Counted from the stretch's first letter, positions 35,533 to 44,989 are shown. The stretch is 64,000 nt of DNA from Paractinoplanes deccanensis (GCF_016862115.1 NZ_BOMI01000057.1:1-64000), one strand, 5' to 3'. Numbers and translations are program-made. The notes: a model not told the origin generated them from the sequence alone.

Positions 35533-36432
35533 ATGGAACATCAGAGATGGCCGCGGCTGCGGGTGACCGACTGGGCCGACACGCGCGACACACTCCAGCT
35601 GTGGACGCAGATCGTCGGCAAGGTCCGGATGGCGCACGCACCGGCGGTCAACCACTGGTGGCACGTGACGCTCTACCCGAGCGCGCGCGGCCTCACGACG
35701 TCGGCCATCCCGCACGGGGACGGATCGTTCGAGATCGAGTTCGACTTCCTCGACCAGGTCCTCCGCGTCGCCACGAGCGACGGCCGCTCCCGCACGGTCG
35801 CCCTGGAGCCCAAGACCGTCGCGCGGTTCTACCAGGAGACCATGCTCGCCCTGGCCGAGCTCGGCATCGAGACGGTGATCCATCCCGTGCCCAACGAGGT
35901 CGACCCGGCCATCCCCTTCGCCGAGGACGAGCAACACAAGTCGTACGACGGGGAGGCCGCGCGCCTGTTCTGGCGCCAACTGCTCCAGGCCGAGCGCGTG
36001 ATGAGCCGTTTCCGCTGGGAGTTCCTCGGCAAGACCAGCCCGGTCCACTTCTTCTGGGGTGCGATGGACCTGGCGCACACCCGCTTCTCCGGCCGCGGCG
36101 CCCCGCAACATCCCGGCGGCGCCCCGAACTGCCCGCCGTCGGTCATGCACGAGGCCTATTCGCACGAGCTCGCCAGCTTCGGGTTCTGGCCCGGTGGCGG
36201 CGAGGAGGGCGCTTTCTACGCGTACGCCTATCCGGAGCCCGACGGCTACAGCTCCTATCCGGTACGCCCGGAGGCGGCCCACTACGACCACGACATCCGG
36301 GAGTTCCTGCTCCCGTACGAGGCGGTGGCCTCCGCCCCCGATCCGGACGCGGCCCTGACCGAGTTCCTCCGATCCACGTACGAGGCCGCGGCCGCCCTCG
36401 CCAAGTGGGATCGCGCCGCGCTCGAGCGCTAG
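35533..36432 (+). CDS. DUF5996 family protein
   Basis: A 299-residue protein recognisable as DUF5996 by LQLWTQIVGKVRMAHAP, HWWHVTLYPSARGLTTSAI and FLGKTSPVHFFWGAMDLA. The late HDIREFLLPYEAV segment is also typical. It is rich in aromatics and has no signal peptide. Family function is unknown. It is divergent from the HAD gene and is followed after 9 bp by the BlaI-type gene. Confidence 0.88.
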   Translation: MEHQRWPRLRVTDWADTRDTLQLWTQIVGKVRMAHAPAVNHWWHVTLYPSARGLTTSAIPHGDGSFEIEFDFLDQVLRVATSDGRSRTVALEPKTVARFYQETMLALAELGIETVIHPVPNEVDPAIPFAEDEQHKSYDGEAARLFWRQLLQAERVMSRFRWEFLGKTSPVHFFWGAMDLAHTRFSGRGAPQHPGGAPNCPPSVMHEAYSHELASFGFWPGGGEEGAFYAYAYPEPDGYSSYPVRPEAAHYDHDIREFLLPYEAVASAPDPDAALTEFLRSTYEAAAALAKWDRAALER

Positions 36433-36441
36433 CGTGCGGGT

Positions 36442-36873
36442 ATGACATCGGGGGAGGGCCTGGGCTCTCGCGTCAGGGACGGCCTCGGCTCTCGCTTTGG
36501 GGGCGGCCGTCGGTCGGGCGGGTCGCTGGAGGCCGCGGTCCTCGCCGAGCTGTGGCGGCGCGGCGAGCCGGCCACGGTGGCCGAGGTGCGGACCGCGGTG
36601 GGTGGTGACCTCGCTTACAACACCGTGCAGACCATCCTGATCCGGCTGCACGCCAAGGGCGCCCTGCTGCGCCGCCGGGCCGGCCGCGGGCACGTCTACT
36701 GGCCCGCGCGCGACGAGGCGACCACGGCGGCCGCCCAGATGAACGCCGTGCTGGCCGGCCGCCCCGACCGGCAGGCCGTCCTGCGGCAGTTCGCCGCCTC
36801 GCTCGACCAGGGCGACGCCGAGCTGCTGCGCGCCCTGCTCGACGACCCGGCCGCGAACTCCTACAGCGTGTAG
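36442..36873 (+). CDS. BlaI/MecI-family transcriptional repressor
   Basis: A 143-residue winged-helix repressor. LEAAVLAELWRRGEPATVAE and YNTVQTILIRLHAKGALLRR are the recognition region of the BlaI family, and the C-terminal dimerisation part ends in LDDPAANSYSV. The first 27 residues are a Gly/Arg/Ser-rich leader with a repeated GLGSR motif. No BlaR1-type M56 protease gene is adjacent, so how it would be induced is not visible. It is 9 bp upstream of the DedA-type gene, a possible target. Confidence 0.9.
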   Translation: MTSGEGLGSRVRDGLGSRFGGGRRSGGSLEAAVLAELWRRGEPATVAEVRTAVGGDLAYNTVQTILIRLHAKGALLRRRAGRGHVYWPARDEATTAAAQMNAVLAGRPDRQAVLRQFAASLDQGDAELLRALLDDPAANSYSV

Positions 36874-36882
36874 GTTTGCGCG

Positions 36883-37503
36883 ATGGGCCCGTCCTTCCTC
36901 GATCCCGAACGGCTGATCTCGGCGTTCGGCCTGATCGGGCTCCTCGCGATCATCTTCGCCGAGTCCGGCCTGCTCGTCGGCTTCTTCCTGCCCGGCGACT
37001 CGCTGCTGTTCACGGCCGGGCTGCTGGTGGCCGGCGGGACGTACCTGCACCAACCGCTCTGGCTCGTCTGCCTGCTCGCCTCGGCCGCCGCCGTCGCGGG
37101 CGACCAGTTCGGCTACGCCTTCGGCCGCCGCTTCGGCCCGGCACTGTTCCGCCGCCCCGACTCCCGCCTGTTCAAGCAGCAGAACCTCACCCGCGCCCGA
37201 GCCTTCTTCGCCCGGCACGGCCCCCGCTCGGTGGTGCTCGCCCGCTTCGTCCCCATCGTCCGCACGTTGACCCCGATCGTCGCCGGCGCCGGCCACATGC
37301 ACTACCGGACCTTCCTCACCTTCAACCTGATCGGCGGCACCGGCTGGGCCTGCGGCGTCACGATCCTCGGCTACTTCCTGGGCCAGGTCGCCTTCGTGCG
37401 CTCGAACATCGAGCTCATCCTCATCGCCATCGTCCTGGTCTCCCTGATCCCGGTCGGGATCGAGCTCCTGCGGGCCCGCCGCCGAACGGCCACCCGCGAG
37501 TAG
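36883..37503 (+). CDS. DedA-family membrane protein
   Basis: A 206-residue inner-membrane protein of the DedA/VTT family. Diagnostic blocks are FAESGLLVGFFLPGDSLLF, AGDQFGYAFGRRFGP and RFVPIVRTLTPIVAGAGHM, with four to five membrane segments. Members are implicated in undecaprenyl-phosphate or phospholipid translocation. It follows the BlaI-type gene by 9 bp, suggesting a link to envelope stress. Confidence 0.93.
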   Translation: MGPSFLDPERLISAFGLIGLLAIIFAESGLLVGFFLPGDSLLFTAGLLVAGGTYLHQPLWLVCLLASAAAVAGDQFGYAFGRRFGPALFRRPDSRLFKQQNLTRARAFFARHGPRSVVLARFVPIVRTLTPIVAGAGHMHYRTFLTFNLIGGTGWACGVTILGYFLGQVAFVRSNIELILIAIVLVSLIPVGIELLRARRRTATRE

Positions 37504-37627
37504 CGCTTCTCCTTCGCTCGGTTTTCGGTCCCCCGCGCTGTCATGGGACACGAGGGCGGGCGCTCGGTGTGTGCCCCCAACCCCGGGCGTCCGCCCGTTC
37601 CAGCCCGCCGGCGAGAGGAGCGAAGCC

Positions 37628-38599
37628 ATGAGCATCGAAGGTCTGGGCCCGGTGCCCCGCGGTCCGCGGTTCCTGTCTCCGGGGGTTGCTTCCGCTCCGG
37701 GCCCTTCGTCTGCCAGCACTTCGGCTTCGGCCGCTTTCCGGCGGTCCGCGTTCGCGTCGGCCGATTCGCCGCTGACGGCTCTTCCTCGGGCCGCTTCGGC
37801 GCCGGCCGCATACGCGCCGGCCGCATACGCGTCGGCCGCTTTGCCGTCGGGTGCTGCGACGCAGTCGGTGCCGGCGAAGGGGTCCGTGAAGATGGCGGCC
37901 GGACTCCTGGCGGTGGGCCTGGCTTTGGCCGTGGGCGCGGGCGGGGTGGCCGGCTACGTGGCCGGCCGTGACACCGGCTCGGTGGCGGCGGCTCCGGTGG
38001 CCGGGGTGCCGGGCGACCTGGTCGGCGCGGCGGCCCGGGTGCTCCCCGGGGTGGTGTCGGTGCGGGCGGGCAACGGATCCGGGTCCGGCTTCGTCTTCGA
38101 CGACCGCGGGCACATTGTCACCAACCACCACGTCGTCGCGGCCGGTGGCACGGTCGCCGTGGTCGGCGCGGACGGGCGCAGCCTCACCGCCACGGTCGTC
38201 GGATCGGATCGGGCCAACGACATAGCCGTCCTGCGCGTGGACGCGTCGGCCGATCTGCCGCCGCTGGCGCTGGCCGGTCCCCGTACCGCCAGGGTTGGTG
38301 AATCGGTCCTGGCGGTCGGCTCGCCCTTGGGGCTGTCCGGCACGGTGACGGCCGGCATCATCAGCGCCCTCGACCGCCCGGTGCGCCTCGGCGACGGCGC
38401 GCGCCGAACCGCCGTCCAGACGGACGCGTCCATCAACCCCGGCAATTCGGGCGGCCCCTTGGTGAACGCCCGCGGCGAGGTGATCGGCGTCAACACGGCC
38501 ATCGCCACCCTCGAAGGCGGCGGCAACATCGGCATCGGTTTCGCCGTCCCGATCGAGCGCGCCCGCCAGGTCGCCACCGACCTGATCGGACGTGGATAG
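37628..38599 (+). CDS. Membrane-anchored trypsin-like serine protease (HtrA-type, no PDZ)
   Basis: A 323-residue S1C protease. An 85-residue cytoplasmic Ala/Ser-rich leader (with the repeat AAYAPAAYASAA) precedes one membrane helix (AAGLLAVGLALAVGAGGVAGY) and an extracellular protease domain. The triad is His in TNHHVV, Asp in ANDIAVLRV and Ser in GNSGGPLV. The protein ends just after the protease domain, so the PDZ domain of HtrA/DegP is missing. GAGAGGAG upstream supports ATG 37628. Likely role: envelope protein quality control. Confidence 0.9.
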   Translation: MSIEGLGPVPRGPRFLSPGVASAPGPSSASTSASAAFRRSAFASADSPLTALPRAASAPAAYAPAAYASAALPSGAATQSVPAKGSVKMAAGLLAVGLALAVGAGGVAGYVAGRDTGSVAAAPVAGVPGDLVGAAARVLPGVVSVRAGNGSGSGFVFDDRGHIVTNHHVVAAGGTVAVVGADGRSLTATVVGSDRANDIAVLRVDASADLPPLALAGPRTARVGESVLAVGSPLGLSGTVTAGIISALDRPVRLGDGARRTAVQTDASINPGNSGGPLVNARGEVIGVNTAIATLEGGGNIGIGFAVPIERARQVATDLIGRG

Positions 38600-38727
38600 G
38601 CATCGGCCGCCTGCCATGTAAGGCCGCCGGCTCACTCACTGCCGCCTTCGACGTCCGTCGCGGGACGGGCCGAGGCCGCCGGCTTCGGTGGCGGTCTCCT
38701 GCGCCGACCGTGCGACGCGGGTGTCCG

Positions 38728-39192
38728 TCACCAATAGGCGCTTGTCGTCCTCTGTTCGGCGCCCCGGCTGAGGGCGAGGATCGCGTAACCGAAGGCGACA
38801 CAGCACGCCTGCACGGTCACCACGAAGACGATGTAGACGGCCGTGGCCTGCCAGTTCGACGGCTGGTAGTGAATGCTCGCGAACATGATGGGCTCTCGGA
38901 AATCGTGGTGCATGGCGCCGTACCAGATGGCGCCGAAAATGCTGGTGCCCACATCACCGACGGTCATCAAGAACCACAAAAGGCCCCACAGAACGGACCG
39001 GAAGGCCTGCTTGAGCACGGGAAGAAAAACGGCGAAGCCGGTGAGAAAAAGCCCCACCACCGAGGCGACAACATAGTCCGGCGCGTCTTCCGCCCCGATC
39101 GAGCCGGCGATGGACTGGATCGAGAACCACGCGTCGATCACGCTCAGCACAAAGCCGAACGGCAGGATGGCCCAGGCCACGCGCGAACTCAC
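38728..39192 (-). CDS. Unknown four-helix membrane protein
   Basis: About 154 residues with four hydrophobic segments (AWAILPFGFVLSVIDAWF, YVVASVVGLFLTGFAVFL, VLWGLLWFLMTVGD, AVYIVFVVTVQACCVAFGY). I do not recognise the family. I choose the GTG at 39192, which overlaps the stop of the previous gene as GTGA; the GTG at 39198 is also possible. It is the last gene of a three-gene operon of small membrane proteins. The final residues are soluble and polar. Confidence 0.65.
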   Translation of the reverse strand: MSSRVAWAILPFGFVLSVIDAWFSIQSIAGSIGAEDAPDYVVASVVGLFLTGFAVFLPVLKQAFRSVLWGLLWFLMTVGDVGTSIFGAIWYGAMHHDFREPIMFASIHYQPSNWQATAVYIVFVVTVQACCVAFGYAILALSRGAEQRTTSAYW

Positions 39193-39530
39193 GACCACCG
39201 CCCATAGAACAAAGCGAACACCGCGACAACCGCAAGAAACGACGCCGCGAGCCCCAAAATGATCGGCACCTTCTGCTGCGCGATCATCCGCCCGATCGGC
39301 GGGTGGTGCGCGCCCATCGGGTCGCTCGGCTCGCGCTGCCCACCTGGCGGGCCGGGCGGTTCGTTCATGCTCGGTGGGGCGCTGGGCTCGTGTTGCCGAG
39401 AGAGGGCCGGTGGGGCGAGCGCCTCGAGCTTGGCGACCAGGGACTCGGCGCGGAGCACGGCATTCTCCAGCCGCGCCACGAGCGACTCCGCGGTGTTCGG
39501 ATCCGGCACCTCAGGCTCCTTTTCGATCAT
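39189..39530 (-). CDS. Unknown small tail-anchored protein (113 aa)
   Basis: The protein has an acidic helix with leucine/alanine spacing suited to a coiled coil (LVARLENAVLRAESLVAKLE), then a Pro/Ser linker, then one C-terminal membrane helix (ILGLAASFLAVVAVFALFY). The N-terminal domain would face the cytoplasm. ATG 39530 is 7 bp after the previous gene's stop and the 3' end overlaps the next start. No family is recognised. Confidence 0.65.
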   Translation of the reverse strand: MIEKEPEVPDPNTAESLVARLENAVLRAESLVAKLEALAPPALSRQHEPSAPPSMNEPPGPPGGQREPSDPMGAHHPPIGRMIAQQKVPIILGLAASFLAVVAVFALFYGRWS

Positions 39531-39537
39531 CTTGAGG

Positions 39538-39774
39538 TCACTCGCGGAACACCAGGAACAGCCAGACCGCGCAGCCGGACAGAAGCACCATGATGTAGGC
39601 GTACTCCGGCGCGCCGAACGTCCGTCTTTCCTGGATGAGGCGCATGTAGCCGACCAGCAGCCCGGCCGCCGTGAACAATCCGAGGAAGTAGCCGACGATG
39701 TCGGCCAGGTCTCCCTTGACATCGCTCTCGCCGGACCGCTCACTCGCCAGAAGCGCGAGTCCCCATATGTCCAT
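39538..39774 (-). CDS. Unknown small membrane protein (78 aa)
   Basis: A 78-residue protein with two membrane segments: IVGYFLGLFTAAGLLVGYM, then a short charged loop (IQERRTFGAPE), then YIMVLLSGCAVWLFLVF. I start at ATG 39774; a TTG at 39801 would add nine residues. It is the first gene of the three-gene set. The upstream region to 40007 is unusually AT-containing for this genome and probably holds its promoter. No family is recognised. Confidence 0.6.
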   Translation of the reverse strand: MDIWGLALLASERSGESDVKGDLADIVGYFLGLFTAAGLLVGYMRLIQERRTFGAPEYAYIMVLLSGCAVWLFLVFRE

Positions 39775-40007
39775 TGAAGGCACAATGGCACAAGATCCCA
39801 AAACGCGGATTGGCCCTAATGGCCTATTCGGGGCCGGTCACCCGTTAACCGAACGGACCACATATTCTCCCTGCTCCGCCACCCCTCGGCCGCGTGCCCC
39901 AAACATGAAAGAGAATCAAAGGCGCAGGCGGACACGTCGAATGCGGTCGCGACACTTCGCCGTAACCGCATCCGGCGATCTCGAGTGGTCCCGCCTCCGC
40001 GGCGTCG

Positions 40008-40265
40008 TCAGTCGCCGTCCGAGAAGCGCGCGTACTTGGCACGGAACTTCTCGATGCGCCCAGCCGTGTCGAGCACGCGGCTGCGACCGGTCCAGAAGGG
40101 ATGGCTGGCGGCCGAGATCTCAACGTCGACGACCGGGTAGGTGTTGCCGTCCTCCCACTCGATCGTCTTGTCGCTGACCGCAGTCGACCGCGTCAAGAAC
40201 TGATAGCCGGCACCACGGTCGCGGAACACGACATAGCCGTACGAGGGATGAATGTCCTTCTTCAC
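40008..40265 (-). CDS. rpmE2: Ribosomal protein L31, type B (zinc-independent)
   Basis: An 85-residue L31 opening [20 protein letters not shown] and ending [15 protein letters not shown]. There is no cysteine, so the CxxC zinc site of ordinary L31 is absent; this is the C-minus paralogue that bacteria express during zinc starvation to free zinc from ribosomes. The start is GTG 40265 with GGAGG 8 bases upstream. A longer open frame upstream runs through the inverted-repeat array and is not coding. It lies at one end of the zinc-uptake locus. Confidence 0.95.
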   Translation of the reverse strand: MKKDIHPSYGYVVFRDRGAGYQFLTRSTAVSDKTIEWEDGNTYPVVDVEISAASHPFWTGRSRVLDTAGRIEKFRAKYARFSDGD

Positions 40266-40288
40266 AGGTGATCCTCCAGGGTAGAAGC

Positions 40289-40808
40289 GGAACGGAGTGT
40301 TCCGTTCCGCAGGCGGGTCGCGCCCTGGCAAGGGCGTGAAACGGAGCGTTCGGCTTCCGGGCGGTGCAGGCGCCGATCGGGCACCGGAACGGACTGTTCC
40401 GTTCCGTGCGGGCTTGGGGGCGCGGCGGACCGGATCGGAGTGTTCCGTTCCGTGCGGGCTTTGAGGGCGCGGCGGACCGAAGGGGCGGTTCCGTTCCGCA
40501 GTGGATTGGCGTCGGGGTGGGGGAACGGAGTGTTCCGTTCCGTGTGGGTTTGGGGGCGCGGCGGATCGGATCGGAGTGTTCCGTTCCGTGCGGGCTTTGG
40601 GGGCGCGGCGGACCGGATCGGAGTGTTCCGTTCCGTGCGGGCTTGGGGGGCGCGGACCGAAGGGGCGGTTCTGTTCCGCAGTGGATTGGCGTGGGGTAGG
40701 GGAACGGAGTGTTCCGTTCCGCGAGGGCTTGAGGGCCGGCGGATCGGATCGGGCTGTTCTGTTCCGGCGGTGGCTTGGCGGGCGTGGGGGAACGGACTGT
40801 TCCGTTCC
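40289..40808. repeat. Array of 20-bp inverted repeats (GGAACGGA-N4-TCCGTTCC)
   Basis: About twelve copies of a hairpin-forming 20-mer fill the gap between the permease gene and rpmE2. Perfect copies (8-bp arms, 4-nt loop) lie at 40289, 40386, 40522, 40701 and 40789. Near copies with GGATCGGA as left arm lie at 40432, 40568 and 40615. A weaker one is at 40746, a decayed one near 40340, and half-copies near 40487 and 40667. Spacing is irregular at first level (about 45-90 bp), but a higher-order unit of about 180 bp is duplicated (about 40426-40607 and 40608-40785). The intervening bases are themselves repeated, so there are no unique spacers. Confidence 0.95.
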
Positions 40809-40816
40809 CGGTGGGG

Positions 40817-41671
40817 TCAGGTGGCTAGGCGGGCTATCAAGCCGTGGCGGGGGGCGAGCAGGTGGGCCAGGAGGAAGGCGGCGGTCAAGGTGAGGACGAT
40901 GGTGCCGCCTACGGGGAGGTCCCAGGACCAGGAGAGGTACAAGCCGATGGCGGCGCAGGTGGCGCCGATGGTGGGGGCCAGGGCCATCATGGCGGGCAGG
41001 CGGTCGGTCAACAGGCGGGCTGTGGCGGCCGGGGTGACCAGCAAGGCCAGGACGAGGATGTTGCCGATGGTTTGGACGGCCATCACGACGGCCAGGGTGA
41101 CCAGGACGTAGAGCACCAGGTCCAGCCAGAAGACGCGCAGGCCCAGGGCGCGGGCCATCTCGCGGTCCAGGGTCACGGCCACGAACTCCTTGTGCAGCAG
41201 CAGCACTGCCAGCAGGACGGCGATGGTGGCGGCGGCTACCACGTACAGGTCTCGGTCGGGGATTCCGGTTATGGAACCGAACAGGAACTGCTGGAGGGAG
41301 CCGGCGTAGCCGGGGGCGCGGGAGATGACGACGATGCCCAGGGCGAAGGCGGCGACGAAGAAGATGCCGATGACGGAGTCCTCTTTGAGGCGGCGGTTCT
41401 GGGCGAAGACGGCAACCAGCAGAGCGGTGACGACGCCCGCGACGGTGCCGCCCAGGACGAGGCTGCCGGAGAACAGGAAGGCGACGGCCAGGCCGGGGAA
41501 GACCGCGTGGGCGACGGCGTCGCCGATGAAGGCCATGCCGCGCAGGACGACGTAGCAGCCGACCACGCCGCACATGATGGCGGAGAGGGTGGCGATGGTG
41601 AGGGCCTTCGGCAGGAAGGCCAGGTCGGGGTTGGCCAGGTCGGCGAGGAACTGCAGGGGAGACACGGTCAC
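40817..41671 (-). CDS. Anchored-repeat-type metal ABC transporter permease (ZnuB-like)
   Basis: A 284-residue permease of the ABC-3 metal family with eight to nine membrane segments. [20 protein letters not shown] and [20 protein letters not shown] are the ZnuB/MntB signatures. The start is GTG 41671. It lies 40 bp downstream of its ATPase gene. With the ATPase and the binding protein it forms a high-affinity importer, most likely for zinc given the cysteine-free L31 and L33 genes and the Zur-like boxes. The repeat array begins 9 bp after its stop. Confidence 0.93.
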   Translation of the reverse strand: MTVSPLQFLADLANPDLAFLPKALTIATLSAIMCGVVGCYVVLRGMAFIGDAVAHAVFPGLAVAFLFSGSLVLGGTVAGVVTALLVAVFAQNRRLKEDSVIGIFFVAAFALGIVVISRAPGYAGSLQQFLFGSITGIPDRDLYVVAAATIAVLLAVLLLHKEFVAVTLDREMARALGLRVFWLDLVLYVLVTLAVVMAVQTIGNILVLALLVTPAATARLLTDRLPAMMALAPTIGATCAAIGLYLSWSWDLPVGGTIVLTLTAAFLLAHLLAPRHGLIARLAT

Positions 41672-41711
41672 GCTCCGAAGCGGCCGGGGGAGAGTGCGGC
41701 GGCAGGCACCG

Positions 41712-42460
<749 letters not shown>

Positions 42461-42464
<4 letters not shown>

Positions 42465-43390
42465 CGCGCGGCCTCCCGGTCGCGTTCGGCGCGGCGGCGG
42501 ACCGTGCCCTGCCGTACGGCGAGGGCGGCGACGGTCACGGCGAGCAGCACGCCGGCGGTGGCCAGGAGTGGGAGCTGCCACGGACGGCTGGGGGGATCGG
42601 ACTGTGCCGCGGCCTGCGCGGACATCGAAGGCAGGGGCTGGGTGAACGCGGCCGTGCGGGCCGAGGCGGGGTCGGTGGTGTCGCCGACGGCCAGGCGCAG
42701 CACGGTGCTCGCGGTGGCGGTGGAGCCGTCGGCCAGGTCGGCGCTGATGTCGACCGCGAGCAGGTAGCTGCCGGGCTCGCCGAAGACCCAGTTGGCGTGG
42801 GTGTGGGTGTTGGTCTCCACCCAGATCGGTTGAGGGTAGGGCTTTTTCGAGCTCCACAGCACCTGGGGCGCGCCCAGGTTGCCGGACTGGAGGAAGACCG
42901 AGAACGTGCCGGGGCCCTGCACGCCGCGCAGGGTCATGGTGACGCCGCGGCTGATCGCCTTCAGGACGCCGGGATCCTGCGTGTTCCAGCCGATCCAGAC
43001 CACGCCCTGGCGCTCGGTCTGCGGCACCACGTGCACCTGCTTGCCGGGTTTCTCGCCGAGGAACGCGTACGCCTCGTCGTCGGGCACCGGCTGGCGCGCG
43101 GTGTCGCGTACCCGTAGGACGGTCTCCGCCGGATCGCGCCAGACCGACGGCACCGCGTGGTCGTCGTGGATCTGGATGGTCCAGGTGCCGTCGCGGTGGC
43201 GCGGGCCGATGTCGACGTGGCCGGTCTCCAGGACGGCGTTTCCGCGCGCCTGCTGCTGGTCGGCGTCGAGCGTCTGCTCGAGCCCGCCGGAGGGCGCGGG
43301 CACCGTCGGTGTGGCGGCGGCCGCGGGAGTGGCGAGGGAGGCGAACGCCAGGACGGCGGCGGCCGCGAGGCGCGGTAGCGAGAAAGGCAA
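42461..43390 (-). CDS. Choice-of-anchor M surface protein with C-terminal membrane anchor
   Basis: A 309-residue exported protein. The signal peptide (FSLPRLAAAAVLAFASLA) ends near AAAAT. One anchored-repeat domain follows: LETGHVDIGPRHRDG, then YAFLGEKPGKQVHVVPQ, then GPGTFSVFLQSG, then THTHANWVFGEPGSYLL. The tail has a membrane helix (LPLLATAGVLLAVTVAALAV) and an Arg-rich stop, so it is held in the membrane with the repeat outside. The start is TTG 43390 with GAGGA 6 bases upstream. It sits between the binding-protein gene and the ATPase gene, so it is an intrinsic part of the transporter operon. Confidence 0.88.
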
Positions 43391-43402
43391 GGGGAGTCCT
43401 CG

Positions 43403-44929
43403 TCAGGTCAGGCAGCGGGCAAGGGAATCGGCGTTGAAGCGCATCATCGCCACGTAATCGGTGACCCGGTCGTCGAAGGCGTCGCCGTAGATGTCGCAGA
43501 CGCGCACGCCCTCCTGGCGCGCGACCTCGACGAGCGTCGACGATCGGGCGCGCAGGTTCGGTTCCAGGAAGACCGCGCGCACGCGCAGGTTGCGCAGGGT
43601 CTCGGTGAGGCGCCGCCGGTCGGCCAGGCTCGGTTCCACGGCGGGGTTCGGGGTGACAAAACCCGCGATCACCATTCCGTACGCCTTCGCGAGGTAAGCA
43701 AACGCATCGTGCGTCGTCACCAGGTACCGGCTCGGCGCGGGTATCGCGGTGATGCGTTCGCGCACGTAGTCGTCGAGCGCGGTCAGCTCGCGCAGGTATC
43801 GGTCGGTGTTCGCCCGGTAGGTGGCCGTGCCGGCGGGATCGGCAGCGATGAGGCTGTCGCGGATCAGTTCGGCGTACGCCTGGGCGTTGCGCACGTCCTG
43901 CCACAGGTGCGGATCGATCTCGCCGTGCACGTGCCGGCCGAGAACCGCCTGCGGCAGTTGGTAGACGCGCGTGCCGGGCCGGCCGAGGAAGCGCAGCCCC
44001 GGGCCGGCGGGCACCTCGCGCAGCGCCTTGGCGGGCACCTCGATGACGGTGCGGGCCGGATCGAGCCGTTTGTCGTCGGCGAGCAGGTGGATGTCGCCGC
44101 TGTCGAGGTCGGCGGTGATGTCGGTGTGGCCGCCGCGCAGCACTGTCGCGCCCGCCATGCCGGGCACGGTGTGCGGGTCGACGCCGACGGCGAAGGTGAG
44201 CGTCCGTTCGCCCATCGGCACGGGCCTGCTGTCGGCGCTGACGGCCAGTTGCGCGCGCAGGGTGAGGCGGTAGGCGCCGGCCTCGCTGAAGGCCCAGCTC
44301 ATGTGGGTGTGCGCCTCCGGTGGCAGGACGGCGGTGTCGTCGCGGTAGCCGTTCGCCGGGTCGAAGCCGTCGCCGGAGTCCACGAAGACGTCCGGGTTGC
44401 CGAACGACTCGGTCAGGTAGGCCGTGAGCCGTCCCGGCCCGTCGGCCGCCGTGGCGGTGAGCCGGACGTCCGAGGTGCGGTCGGCGCCCAGGTGTGCGCC
44501 GTCCCCGTGCACCCGCAGGCCGAGCCAGACCGTGTCGAGCGAGACGTCCTCGACCAGCGGGATGATCTCGGCGGCGTACTTGGTGGCGCCCTCGGCGAGC
44601 GAGATCTGCTCGACGCCGTCCGGGAGGTTGGCGTCCAGGGCCTTGATGACGTTCTGCGCCTCGAGCAGCAGGTAGTTGCTGAAGGCCAGGTCGGCGTAGA
44701 CGATGTTGCGGACGTCGCGCAGGGTCGGCTCGTAGGCGTGCGCGTCGGCGCTGTCCGGGACGATCGAGTCGACGAGGACGCGCTCGCCGCCGACGTTGCG
44801 GACGAGGTCGGCCAGGATGCCGGTGGTGGTGACGACCTGGACACGGCCGTCGGCGTCGCTGAGGGCGGGCGGGGGCGAGCAACCGGCCACGGCGCCGAGC
44901 AGCATCGTCGCGGCGAGCAGGCGTTTCAT
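43403..44929 (-). CDS. Anchored-repeat zinc-binding lipoprotein (ZnuA-like with inserted module)
   Basis: A 508-residue lipoprotein (lipobox AVAGC). The first 130 residues and residues 331-508 form a split ZnuA/TroA-type binding protein; candidate metal ligands are His64 (ADAHAYEP), His341 (DPHLWQD), His407 (TTHDAF) and Asp479. Residues about 131-330 are an insertion made of anchored-repeat halves in swapped order: the HTHMSWAFSEAGAY half first, then the GGHTDITADL and FLGRPGTRVYQLPQ half. This is the substrate-binding subunit of the anchored-repeat transporter class. It starts at ATG 44929 and leads the operon down to the permease. Confidence 0.92.
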   Translation of the reverse strand: MKRLLAATMLLGAVAGCSPPPALSDADGRVQVVTTTGILADLVRNVGGERVLVDSIVPDSADAHAYEPTLRDVRNIVYADLAFSNYLLLEAQNVIKALDANLPDGVEQISLAEGATKYAAEIIPLVEDVSLDTVWLGLRVHGDGAHLGADRTSDVRLTATAADGPGRLTAYLTESFGNPDVFVDSGDGFDPANGYRDDTAVLPPEAHTHMSWAFSEAGAYRLTLRAQLAVSADSRPVPMGERTLTFAVGVDPHTVPGMAGATVLRGGHTDITADLDSGDIHLLADDKRLDPARTVIEVPAKALREVPAGPGLRFLGRPGTRVYQLPQAVLGRHVHGEIDPHLWQDVRNAQAYAELIRDSLIAADPAGTATYRANTDRYLRELTALDDYVRERITAIPAPSRYLVTTHDAFAYLAKAYGMVIAGFVTPNPAVEPSLADRRRLTETLRNLRVRAVFLEPNLRARSSTLVEVARQEGVRVCDIYGDAFDDRVTDYVAMMRFNADSLARCLT

Positions 44930-44952
44930 GAGACTCCGGGTACGGTGGGCGT

Positions 44953-44983
44953 GGGCCCGCTCCAGTTGCGGTGGAGCGGGCCC
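44953..44983 (-). terminator. Strong hairpin between surface-protein gene and binding-protein gene
   Basis: GGGCCCGCTCCA (44953-44964) and TGGAGCGGGCCC (44972-44983) form a perfect 12-bp stem with a 7-nt loop, 7 nt beyond the stop of the gene ending at 44990. There is no T-tract, as is common in actinobacteria. It may end the upstream two-gene transcript or lower expression of the transporter genes that follow. Confidence 0.75.
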
Positions 44984-44989
44984 GCGCGC

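Noticed and set aside
40289..40808. CRISPR array
   Set aside because: The units are internal palindromes with irregular spacing, the intervening sequences are themselves repeated, and no cas gene is in the window.
40008..41573. A 521-codon minus-strand open frame running through the inverted-repeat array into rpmE2
   Set aside because: Its repeats translate into meaningless Thr-Glu-His and Arg-Asn-Gly strings, it is antisense-frame to the permease gene, and rpmE2 has its own GTG start with a strong ribosome-binding site. Stop codons are simply rare in this GC-rich sequence.
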